DNA of 64,000 bases from the NCBI RefSeq assembly GCF_032854445.1, contig NC_088299.1, forward strand, positions 16,979,608 to 17,043,607. Direction: 5' to 3'. Every line of letters begins with the position of its first letter. Positions within the stretch are counted from its first letter, which is position 1. This DNA is from Liolophura sinensis. Its lineage: Eukaryota > Mollusca > Polyplacophora > Chitonida > Chitonidae. Position numbers and translations under genes: made by a program. The notes below the pieces were generated by a model. That model saw only the letters and a list, made by a program, of their open reading frames with translations, did no database searches and had not been told where the DNA came from. This document shows positions 1 to 12,500 of this stretch, piece by piece.

Positions 1-135
1 ATCTTTAGTGATACAACAAATGAATTTGGGCGTCATTTTCATAATAATTGTAGGCATAAATTTCACTGAAGAAAGTGCCTTAGAGGTTGAAAAGGTACAT
101 GGATTTTCTAACTATCTGCCGCAAAGAAAGGATAC
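1..135 (-). other. VAC14: VAC14 intron 14, partial
   Basis: Begins with the GTATCC donor at 135-130. No further exon is seen before the window edge. Confidence 0.7.
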
Positions 136-254
136 AATGTCTGGGTAAGATCACAGGCATGTTTGTAGTTCTGTGTGAGGTAACAGAGAGAGACGGTGGC
201 CACTGGGCTGTGACACCAGGACCTGTACAGACAGCAGAACAACGAACAGCTCTC
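136..254 (-). CDS. VAC14: VAC14 exon 14 (last exon in window)
   Basis: This 119-nt exon has a TTACAG acceptor and an ATT|GTATCC donor. It encodes [20 protein letters not shown], then [19 protein letters not shown]. The family equivalent is [20 protein letters not shown]. The remaining ~115 codons should lie left of position 1. Confidence 0.95.
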
Positions 255-3200
255 CTGTAACAACATAAGCACAAACATACATGTATTTGTAACCAGCATG
301 GCTAGAGAAATGCAGATTCCAATAACATGGGATATGTACATATATATATATATATTGAATATCTAATAACTGTAACCTTAAATCTAAAACAACAACAACG
401 GCATCTGGACATGATATTTTCAATGCCAACAACCTTCCCACCATATGTGCTTTAACATGGAGTCTGTATACATATATGTGTTAGCATACTTACTGAATAC
501 GTGTATAAAGTGACCCTTCTAATAATCAAAGAAAAGTACTTGAAAGAACAAGGTAAAAACTGGAGTATGACAAAGCACATTTATTTGTTTGTTTGTTTGT
601 TTAATTGGTGTTTTACCCTGCTCTCAAGAATACTTCACTTGTAAGACGACGGCCAGTATTGTGGTGGGAAGAAACCAGACTCAGGGAAACCCACAACCAT
701 GTGCACCTTACAAACCTTCCCACATATGGCCAGAGAGGAAGTCAGCCAGAGCTGGAGTTGAACTCACAGCGACCACACTGGTGAGAGGCTCCTGGTTCAC
801 TGCACTAACCATTTCAGCCAAGGAAGCTTCGCATTCCATACTGATCTGTCAGTTATATATACTGTAATTCTTCAACCTTTACACAAATTTGCAAGGTGTT
901 TATTTAAGGGATTAGTGTCCACACTTAGCTACATCTCCTAAGTATGAAGATTATAACCTGTTGAACACTGTTACCAGGATCATCTCTGAGAAACGTAATT
1001 ATGACTTCAAATCCACCAAAACAATAGATCTGCCACCACAGCCGATCTCCAGCCGGTCGCCCGGTAAAGCTCAGCGGGTGACGTCATAGATAGTCAACTC
1101 AAATCTCGCTGGCCTATATAACCTGGGAATTCGTATCAAAACGACGTCATTTTCGATATGGATTCTAACTACCCAGAAGCAAATATAAAGCAGTATCAAT
1201 TTGAATCCATAGTGGAGGATGTTGAAGTTTCAATTTATGACACTGGCGTCTCTGGACAGACTTCAGATTCCAAGCGTTCAGACGCTGAATTTGATCTTTG
1301 TCCCGGCATTTCCAGCCACACTATCAATACAGACTGGTAAACCATAGCATTATCCCAAGTTACACTGTAGGTCTACATTTCTGTGTATTATAAACAGGGG
1401 CTTTAATCCTCTTTTGTTCCCTGCGGTGTCACTGCGGTGACATCTGGATCAGAGAATAAAACCATGGGGGATGGATTATCACTATGTAAGACTGCTTTTG
1501 CAATATCTGCATTATCTGGGACCTCTCTAACCGTTATATTATTCCCAGGCAGTATCCACACAGGTCTCACTTGTTTTTGCACCTCTGATGAGTAATTTTA
1601 ATCAAAGTGACATTCATTTTTATACAACACATGGTTGTATAAAAAACCTTCCGTCTTGTGCCATGAAACCACGCTTTCCTGAGGGCTAAATCGTCTGTAA
1701 ACTTGAAACTAACTCCCGGGTTCTTCGAAGACCTGTTTTTACAACCGCATGTAGAAAAGCAAATCATTTCGTGGAGCAATTCGATATGCTCGTTGTCACT
1801 TGTGTGGCTTTTTAACACTGAACCAAATGGCGAAGTTCTGACAGCTTGTAGCTGTTGGACTTGTACGACGTCATTCGGCGAAGACCATCAGCAGTGTTGG
1901 CGGAAAAAACGCATAAACCCAGCCTCATTATCTAGTGATTTTATTCCCATATTACCCAGATTACTGTACTTTTTTCCAACATTTTTTTTACACTTATTTT
2001 AACAATATATACAAGGGTAGCTAATTATGAATAAAAATAACCAATCCGGACACTAATCCTTTAAGTATATTCTTAGGGCATTATTCTGTGTAGACTGATA
2101 AAATTCTTCTTTTTGTGAAGCCCTGAAATTAGCCCAATGAACAAATGTTATTTTGTGTCCAAAATCAAATTAAAAATGTGCATAAACTGCACTTAAAGTT
2201 GCTCTTTTACATGCGAAAAGATTGAGAAATTAGGAAAATTTTAGGGAGGACTGCAAGCCTCAGATTCAATTTTACTGGCTGGGAAAACAATCAAATAAGG
2301 GTCTGCAGCAACCTGCGGATGGTCGAGGTTTTCCCCCAGGCCCTGCCCGATTTCCTCCCACCACAATGCTGGCCGCCATTGTATAAGTGAAATATTCTTG
2401 AGTACAGTGTAAAACACCAATCAAGTAAATAAATAAATCAATAAATCAATAAATAAATACATAAGTTTAAATATTTTGAGATCTTCGTGCTAGTTATGTG
2501 TGAACACAGTACCTGTGCACTTATTTAAACAATCTTAACAATGACATAAACACTTCAGAATCACACCGATAACTAACCTGTTCTAACAAGGACAGAACCA
2601 GTTTAGAATCTTCCTCACCTTAGTTTTGAGATCTTTGAGCTGGTTGCGGAGCTCAAACAGTTCTGTAGAGGTGAGGAGGATAAGGTTTAGCGTCTGTACC
2701 ATGGTACAAGCAAACTGCAGATCTCTCTCATGAACTAGAATCTCAGACATAGACCGGAATATATCCTCAGCGTTCAGCAACAGGGACAATTGTCTGTCAA
2801 TAAAAAACAAATACTGCATATTTCAGAAAAATACTGCGCAGTGAAATAAGACAAATACAAAGACAAAATATAGCTGCTGAAGCAGCCATGCTGAGTTTCA
2901 AGTCAGTATTTCCGACATATGCATGCTGTTTTTATGCACTGGGATAGAAACAATTTAATTAGAAGTACATGCTTCCTAGCCTTCAATATATTGTGTGTAC
3001 TCTACATAGTATGTGCATGTAAATGCACCAAATGTAGCACATCAGTCTTTGGACAATTCTATAGGCCTGCAAGTCCTGTGTTTTTTAACACAGTTCAACA
3101 ATTTTATAGCCCTTTCCACTTTCCTTATAGCTGTAACAGTTCTTCCAAGTGACCAGCAAATACTGGTGAATTACACTTTTTACACTTTGATTGTAATTTG

Positions 3201-6200
3201 CGACAAAAGTGTACATCTAAGGTAAGAAAAAAGACCCAATAGGTGAGCAGGGTGTCAAATAACATCAGGCAAAATGTTTAACAAATTCAAATTCTTGCAC
3301 TGCACTCTTTTTCTTCTCAAATAGCTCTCAGGGAAAGCTTGCTACATGTATATATGCTAAATTTCAAGTCAAACGGACATGAGATTCTGACAAGAGTGAC
3401 TTTCAAATATTTTCACTTCAACACCAGGCCACCAGGTCATGTAACTGAAGTTATTACTTGCCAAAGATCATCTCGAGGTCTACTACGTACCAAAGATCCA
3501 TGTACCAAAGATCATCTCAAGGTCTACTATGTACCAAAGATCATCTCGAGGTCTACTATGTACTAAAGATCATCTCGAGGTCTACCATGTACCAAAGATC
3601 ATCTCGAGGTCTACCATGTACCAAAGATCATCTCAGGGTCTACTATGTACCAAAGATTCATGCATTTCGGTGCTGTTTTGGTGGCAGTTTTTTGAGGTTT
3701 TCAATTTTGCAACATACAAAAAAGTTTTTATTTTGGCCTGTCCCACTCTCAGTTTGCAGATGTATATCAAATTTGTCTCCTTGCCTGGGGATGATGTTAG
3801 ACATTAAAACTACGTCTTTAGCTTCAATTCTTCAGCAGAACTGCCCACTTTCCGTTTAGAGGATGTTACTTTCGATTTGCGCAAATTATTAGATGAAACA
3901 AGTGTTTTGGTATTCAGGGAACTGGTGGCACTAAGCGGTTGACTATGTTGCCTGTTTAAATCATGTTATTCTAATAAATACTGACATTAACATGATGTTT
4001 GTTGAAATTTTCTTAATGATGAGTTAACATGTGTTAACCTAATAATGAATGGTGCCTGTTCGTTCAGAAGCTGGCACTGTTAGTTACCTAATAATGAACG
4101 GTCCACGATCGTCCAGGAGTTGCCGGTCAGTACTGAATAGTTTCATCAAACTGCCCATGAACTTTGTGAAGTATTTGTTTGTGCCTTTCTGTGAGTCTAA
4201 CACATCCCTCACTGGGGAGGGGAGGGTTAAAGTGGCGGGGTCTGGAGGCGTGGCTTCACCTGCAGGGTTAGAGGAGATCTCGGCTAGTGCTTCCAGATCC
4301 AGTAATACAACCTGGGCAACATAAAAAGTTCCAGATTAACTGTTCACTGTTCACACATACAATGTGTATTTTGACTTCAATATAGAAAAGATACATCGAC
4401 AAGAATGAAAGATTACATCACTAATTAAACTAGAACCCCAGTCCTGAGCTGAATCCAAACTGCACATAGATGGTGAGATGTCCCCTGAAACGATTCTGAC
4501 CATTTAAAATGTTGAAAGCGGAAGAAAAAAGGTAGAATTTGATGATCAAACATTCGCTGCAGGAATGTGGGGCTACTCTATGCGTACAACACAGACAACA
4601 GGAGACAACTGTTACACTTTTACGACTAATTCTGAGATTATTCCATGCCAAAGTGTGGCTTGCAATGGCAGTAACACAACCCACGATACTATAAGGTTTA
4701 CTTATAAGGCCGAAAATGCCACAGATTGAGAAAATATGGAAGAGATTTCATCAAAAACACCCTTTTATCATGGAGGACTCAATCACAGTCATATGAGATT
4801 TGCTAATTCAGCCAGACATACAAAAAGAAAGGGATGAGGTTTTATATCCTCAACTTACATTTCAAACAACAGGTTTCGACACAATCTGTACTGTGTCACT
4901 ACCCTTTACCCTACAACGGTTACAGGGCACATGCCTTACTTTGCATCTATTTATTTATTTATTTATTTGACTGGTGTTTTCATGCCTTACTCAAGAATAT
5001 TTCACTTATACAACGGCGGCCAGCATTATGGTGGGTAGAAACCAAGGTCAGGGAAACCCACGACCATCTGCAGGTTGCTGGCAGTCCTTCCCACGTATGA
5101 CTGGAGAGGAAGCCAGCATGAGACCTTGCATCTAGGGAACATTTAGTGTGACAATAAGGTCACTGGAGATCTCCTTTAAGGACACTGAACTCAGACCAGA
5201 GGAAGCCAACCCTTTTCATTACTTTGTAGTGATGGAAAATCCTAGTCATTATTTGTTAGTGATGGAAAATCCTAGTCATTATTTGTTAGTGATGGAAAAT
5301 CCTAGTCATTATTTGTTAGTGATGGAAAATCCTAGTCATTATTTGGTAGTGATGGAAAATCCTAGTCATTATTTGGTAGTGATGGAAAATCCTAGTCATT
5401 ATTAGTTAGTGATGGAAAATCCTAGTCACTATTTGGTAGTGTTGAAAAATGCCAGCCATCACTTGGCAGAGATGAGTGACTGAGTGCTTGGGGTTTAACG
5501 TCGTACTTAGTAGAGATGAATAATGCCAGTCATTATCTGGTCATCATGAATAATTCCAGCCATTATTTGGTAGCGATGAAAAATGCTAGTCATTATCTTG
5601 TAGTGACGAAAAATTCTTTTCATTATTCGGCAGTGATGAATAGTGCCAGTCATTTCTTGGTAATGATTAATAGTGCCAATGTTTTATTGTGGTGATGATA
5701 AATGCCACTCATATGTAAATGATCTTGACAGTCTAGTGAACCCTACGACTAGTCAGTTATGTGTGTGAAGTAAAGCTAAATACAGTTAGCTATGTAAGCA
5801 CTTAACTGCCAAAGACAATGTATGTTGTGGAGATATGAAGTGCACTTAATGGCTGCAAGAGCTAACTATTCTAAAAACTAACGTATGAGTATTTTTGGCT
5901 GACATATACTGTAGACTAAAACTTCTGAAGTAGGCTGTAAAAGGCTGTAAAAGACTTTAAAATGTTGGGATCAAAGAATCTCTACCCTATAAGGACACTG
6001 GATTGACTTAAGTATTTTAGTTTGAGAATGCTCCTATAATGGCTTTACATATCGCTGCTCATGTAATTCCAGTAAACATATACACATACATACCTCATCT
6101 GAAGTATCGCAAAGTTTCTTCATCAACAAAGGGAATATCATATCAGCATAGCGGAATGTCTGCAAAAAACAACAATACAATCTTAAGAATGTTAACAGAA

Positions 6201-6490
6201 TGCAAAAATACTCTTCACATGCAAATTACTATCTTCATTTTGTCATTAACCTGCCTGTTTGTAACCAAGTTATTTCAATGTAAAAAGATGATAATGCGAA
6301 TAACCACAAGACATTGTTTCTTTATAAAAAAAATAAATGACTCTGATATATAAAAAAAGTTTTGATTTTAAAAATGAGAAGTGCATTAATTACTCTACAC
6401 ATTGTATACATACTATGTGGCTTATTGTAATACATTCCATTGCTCATTTATACATTTCAATGATATTTCCCACAACTGCCAACAGCATGA

Positions 6491-6549
<59 letters not shown>

Positions 6550-9500
6550 AGAGAAGAGAGAATCAGAATTAAAACCTTATTAGGAATCTTGAGGAGGAGA
6601 TGACTGAACCATCTGAGAGCAGCTATACGTGTCTGCATGGAGAAGTGATCAAGGAGTTTGCTGAGTACACGGATCACGGACTCAACCTCCAGCTGAATGA
6701 ATATGCTGCAAGAGACAAACAATGATAATACATGTGAACTACTGACTCAACCTCCTGCTGAATGAATATGCTGCAAGAGACAAACAATGATAATACATGT
6801 GAACTACTGACTCAACCTCCAGCTGGATAAATACGCTGGAAAGATAAATCAAAGTGCCACAGAATGAGAACAGGACACTATTTAATGACTATCTCAAGCT
6901 GACAGACAGTGCCTACAGACATTAAACATGAATTGCAGCATAATGCATGTACAATGACGTACAACATAACAAGAATTACTGTCAGTAACCCATCCCAAAT
7001 CAACCTCAATATAAATCTGTCACAAATCAGCCTCAATATAAACCTCAAACAAATCAGTCTCAATGTAAACCTGTCAGAAATCAGCCTCAATATAAACCTC
7101 AAACAAATCAGTCTCAATATAAATCTGTCACAAATCAGCCTCAATATAAACCTCAAACAAATCAGTCTCAATGTAAACCTGTCAGAAATCAGCCTCAATA
7201 TAAACCTGTCAGAAATCAGTCTCAATATAAACCTATCAGAAATCAGCCTTAATATAAGCCTCTCACAAATCAGTCTCAAAATAAACCTCTCACAAATCAT
7301 CCTCAATATAAACCTCTCACAAATCAGTCTCAAAATAAACCTATCACAAATCAGCCTTGATATAAACCTGTCACAGGTCAGCCTCAATATAAACCTCTCA
7401 CAAATCAGTCTCAAAATAAACCTATATCAAATCACCCTTGATATAAACCTGTCACAAGTCAGCCTCAATATAAACCTCAAACAAATCAGTCTCAATGTAA
7501 ACCCGTCACAAATCAGCCTCAATATAAACCTGTCACAAATCAGCCTCAATATAAACCTATCAGAAATCAGCCTCAATATAAACCTCTCACAAATCAGTCT
7601 CAAAATAAACCTCTCACAAATCAGCCTCAATATAAACCTCTCACAAATCAGTCTCAAAATAAACCTATCACAAATCAGCCTTGATATAACCTGTCACAGG
7701 TCAGCCTCAATATAAACCTCTCACAATTCAGCCTCAATACAAACCTATCACAAATCACCCTAGATATAAACCTGTCACAAGTCAGCCTCAATATAAACCT
7801 CACACAAATCAGCCTCACTATAAACCTCTCACAAATCAGCCTCAATATAAACCTCTCACAAATCAGCCTAAATGTAAACCTATCCCAAATCAGTCCCAAT
7901 ATAAACCTATCACAAACCAGCCTCAATATAATCCTCTCTCAAATCAGCCTCAATATAAACCTCACAAATCTGCATCATTATAAACATCTCAAAAATCTGT
8001 CTCAGTAAACATGTAAACCTCTCACAAATCAGCCTTGATATAAACCTCTTCCAAATCTGCTTCAATATAAACCTCTCTCAAATCTACCTCAATATAAACC
8101 CGTCACAAATCAGCTTCCATATAATCCAGTAAAAATCCCAGAACACTCTCATGCCTGGAAAGTACAAGATAAAACTTTGCCAAGAAGTTTTTGTATAAGT
8201 TTGTACATTTTCTTAAGTAAATAAATTAGTCACCAAAAACATTTGTATTTTTTTTTTTTAATTTTATAGCCATTTCAAAAAACTGATGTGAATTTGGGAC
8301 ATTTGCGAGTGCCAGCAGAAGTCCTTCATCACAAATCTGCCACCATACTAACACATACTCTGAGGAATCTGCCTGCTCTGTGGATTTTGTGCTGCCTTCT
8401 TTCTTGCCCTCCACTACACTGTTTGTCTGATTGTCCACCTGATCCGTGGATGGACCATTTCTCTTGGTCACCTGTTCACTTGTCTGCTCATTCTTCTTCG
8501 TCAGCTGTTCAGCCACTGTCTCATTCCCACCTTTCTTCGCACTTTGGTCCAGAGGTTCCCCTTTTTTCTTGCTCTGTTGATCCATTGGGGAGTTTTTGCG
8601 CTGAGGCTCTGGAGTGGGCCTATCATCTTCCGAGCTGATCAGTTTCTGCAGACTCAGGTTAACAGACTTGGCAGATTCCCGAACACTAGAAATACGTTAA
8701 GGCAATGTAGGCATACATGGAAACCTCTTGTGATAAATATAAATGACACACATTTGCATGTAGAAACCTTATAATTAAATTCTGTTTTATTTTACTTCAA
8801 ACAAGTCAAAATATCCTGCATGCCTCATGAGTTTTTAACTAACTAACCTCTCTGTTGTACACACTGTGGTTATTAAGGGTGATCAGCTCGTATGTATATG
8901 TATGTATGTATTTAGACATGCTTAGGGTTTAATGTCACACTTGAAATTTTTTCAGTCATATGATGATGAAAAGTCATTAGGTGTATTACATATATTGTGT
9001 TTTCTTGTGGTTTGCGAGTCCATGCTACAAAGTTCTGCCGATATTGAAGTATCATGTCAAAGACACCAGACATGACGCCTGACCCAGTCACATTATACTG
9101 ACAACAGGCCAACCAGTCATGTTTTCTTGCTATGACACATCAGTGCTGAGCTTCGATTGAGACAGCAACAAGTACCAGTTTCGAAGTCCTTGGTATCACC
9201 TGACCTGGGTTTGATCTCTGGTCTCCTGACTTCAAGGCGTGTACGGGTATGCATAAATTGGTGTTATTCACATAGAACTTCACCTGACATTCTACCAACC
9301 TGGTACAGCAAGATGATTTGTGGGTGATAGGATAATAATCCTATCAGAATATAATAGGATCCTTGCAGCAGGATTGTCTTTCAGAAATTAATCAACCATG
9401 GTGACTTGTTGTCAGGTTAAGGATACTTTCTCCTATTCTCCTCTTCATACGCCAAACATGGCAGAATTGCACTAATTATTCCCGACGCAAATGGCAGCAT

Positions 9501-12500
9501 GGCTCTCTCAGACAGGGCCAGGAATTTCTTCAACCATAAAATTGCTGTGAACTGGATGAGATTGTCTGAAACAGATAAGAGATCATTTCTACATGAAGGC
9601 AAACCTTCCTACGGACAACCAGAGAGGAAATGCATATACAATGTATGAGACTAGTACACCATTCCCCACAACAATCTCCATGTAATCATCTGGGTCCATG
9701 AATAACCCAGGCTGTTGAAAAAGGTGTTGACATTTCACTTATTTTGATACCACTTACATGTACACTAAGAAATCATGAAAACTTGGTTTATGTGTGCTTA
9801 GCTTGTATAGGCTCTGTAACTTTTTTTACCATGCTTTTCCAGCCCCAAAAATTACATTTCTCTCTATTACCTTCAGCTTGAATACCTGACTTAAATGCTG
9901 CAACATTTTTCATCAGGGAGCTAAAATTTATATCATTAGTTATGAGCATTCTTATCTGAGAGTAGTATAGCACTATTAAATGACAAGACAGCGCCTGGAT
10001 AAAACATATTTTATTTGAAAGCAGGCTACTCAAGCTTTCTAAAAATTATCATACTTTATTATCTTAATGTCATTTCACCGAATAACAAGTAGAACAAAAT
10101 GGCAATACTGAACAATATCTTGTGTGAATTGAGGCAGCCATCTTGAGAATTTTATCCAATCACACACACTGCTATAATTGCACAGCTTAAGTTGTGACGT
10201 AGCCTTTACTCAATCACTCCATGAATAAACACAGAACTACTGCATAAGACATTATTAACGATTAACGATTTATTTACCAGTAGCCACTTCACACGCTGTT
10301 ACTTGTGGGACAGGTCCACCACAGACCACCACAGACGTAAAATAAGTTGATTTACAAGTCGTGTAATATTCAATGACAGTATCACAAATTATGTCTGACA
10401 GTAAGTACAGTAGCATACCATCTCGGCCCAAACCGCATTCATCTGCCAACAGACTCTACGTCTACTTAGTCAAGTTATACAAATACATTTTTTGTCATTC
10501 ATTTTAGCGTTTAGTCAGCAGCTTCTAAATAACAAATATCAGAGACACTGCTAAATTCATCGGTGATGCCGAAGGTTTGCGGGAATGAGAAGACGGCATC
10601 TCACCGAACAACCCTTAATATAAATTCAATCTTATGATTTATCATTTTTTTTTCTCTAATGCCTAAGTTAGCACGGCTCTCACCTTAGAAGTCGCCGCTA
10701 CAAAACTGAAGTATAAAATCCAGCGACGATTGACTACATTATGCAGCCCCACTGGCGCTTAGAATAATTTCAATTTTACTCAGAAGTGAGCATCAATCTA
10801 GTTGTACAACAATCTTATTGCGATTTTGTAAACATTTAAATAGGGCTCAAAATGTTAATCACCAGTCTACCCCTCCGGGGCTACGACCAGAACCAGGAAT
10901 GCCTTTGATGATAAAGAGTTAGAGTAAACATGACATCCCCGTGCCCTCAATAATAGTGAGTGAGTGCTTGGGGTTTAACGTCGTACTCAACAATTTTTCA
11001 GTCATATGATGACGAAAGAATCATTAGGGTGCATGTACGTGTAATGTGCCTCCTTGTTGCAGGACGGATTTCCACCGCTCTTTTATTTAGTGCTGCTTCA
11101 CTGAGACGACTTACCGAAGGCAAGTAAGCCGCCCCGCCCGAGCCATTATACTGATACGGGTCAACCAGTTGTTGCACTATCCCCTTCATGCTGAACGCCA
11201 AGCAAGTAAGTTACAACTTCCTCTTTTAAAGTCTTAGGTGTGACTCGATCAAGGATTGATCCTGGATCTACCGGTCCCGAAGCGGACGCTCTACCAACTG
11301 TGCTATCCGGGCCGGTCCCCCCCTCAATAATAGAGATGTGATGAAGCTGTGTGAAGATGAAGTTTCACTATACTTTTACTGGGTTGAAAAACATCTAAAA
11401 AAACATTTAAGGCCTGTTTAAGATACTTTAAATAGTAGTCTCTCAGTGGACATAAACATTAGTCAGGTGCTGTCTTTCACTTTAAACCAGATATTTGATT
11501 TCTTCTCTTCATGTTTATATTGTTGTTTAAGGAGGCTAAACCAGAGATTTTTGAACAAAAACATCAATCTGCGCAACTACAATTGAATGTTTGTTATTAT
11601 TTTAAAATAGCCCTAAAATTTACCTTTCACACAATATGAACTTCATCTGAGCATGTATTACTGTTTAAAATTGGTATTAAAGTTTGTAAAAATTTACACT
11701 GTGTCCTGCCATATAACATTTAAACTTTAGAATCATTTCAACATTATAAAGAGTGCTGGTACAAATCTGATATTTTCTAAAAGGTAATAATTTCAGCTTT
11801 TCTTGGAAAACAGAAAAAATCTGAGACGATTGTGTGGATTTTGCAAAAATCTCTGATAGTGCCCTTTTTTAATGCATGGAACATTAATTGCCATCCATGC
11901 CCAGAGAACAATGAAAACAGGGGAATCTTGAAAGTTCCCTGTGTGTGAATAGTACTGAGCCCACCCAGAAATTTGAAAAGAAAAATGTGTTACATGTGTA
12001 TATCAATCTCACAATTAAGTATATGGCATGTTGACAACCAAAAGAAATCAAACTTACCTGGACTTTGTATGTGTAAAATAAGAATGTTAGCCATTCCAGC
12101 AAAGTTTACTCCATTCTTTGGACCGTTCAATTCCTTGAAGAAATTCTGCTAGAACTGCTTCAGCCCTTTTCAGTGTAGGATAAACAGTGAAATGGAATTA
12201 ACGTTCTACTTTCTACATAGTGAAAAAAAAAGGTATAACCATGGTTCATGGTAAAAATGATATCGCTTTAAGAATAAAATATAATTTCTTTACATCACAA
12301 CATTATCATTATTTGACACATTCTACATGTATACCAACGACAACTCAGTAGGCTTTGTAAATAGAACAGACACACAATGGAAACCACATGAAGTCTTATT
12401 ACATGGTAACATTGTCAGAAATATTATCAGGAACACACAAACCAAAGCTTGTCTAACATGGACTTGATACAAAATCATCTACTATCTTGCCATGGAGAAA

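Larger units (their letters stand above)
909..2059 (-). mobile_element. TTAA-flanked TIR DNA transposon with THAP remnant
   Basis: Its ends are GGATTAGTGTCC (909-920) and its exact inverse (2048-2059). Both lie inside the direct repeat TTTAAG (903-908 and 2060-2065). This can be read as a TTAA target duplication with a 13-bp TIR, or as a 6-bp duplication. A second sub-terminal motif, TTAGCTAC, also recurs near both ends in inverted orientation. The minus strand encodes a THAP-like piece ([14 protein letters not shown] ... [10 protein letters not shown]). THAP plus TTAA suggests the Kolobok superfamily. The element is non-autonomous and lies in VAC14 intron 13. Confidence 0.75.
255..2618 (-). 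other. VAC14: VAC14 intron 13
   Basis: Holds a SINE A copy (580-835), the TTAA/THAP transposon (909-2059) and a truncated SINE A (2293-2458). The remainder is AT-rich sequence without recognised features. Confidence 0.8.
4312..6093 (-). other. VAC14: VAC14 intron 11
   Basis: Holds a SINE A copy with target duplication and the 30-bp array with its degenerate extension. Positions 4440-4690 and 5730-6090 show nothing recognisable. Confidence 0.75.
9566..12057 (-). other. VAC14: VAC14 intron 7
   Basis: Holds the TTAA element copy A with a nested SINE B. The flanks (9566-9975 and 11486-12057) show nothing recognisable. Confidence 0.8.

Noticed and set aside
4430-4684. 84-codon minus-strand frame within VAC14 intron 11
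   Set aside because: No match to the VAC14 order, and exons 11 and 12 join in perfect phase without it.
6909-7715. 268-codon plus-strand reading frame of NINLSQISL-type repeats
   Set aside because: Product of the 27-bp array lying in VAC14 intron 9. The opposite strand is equally open and there is no non-repeat domain or splice context.
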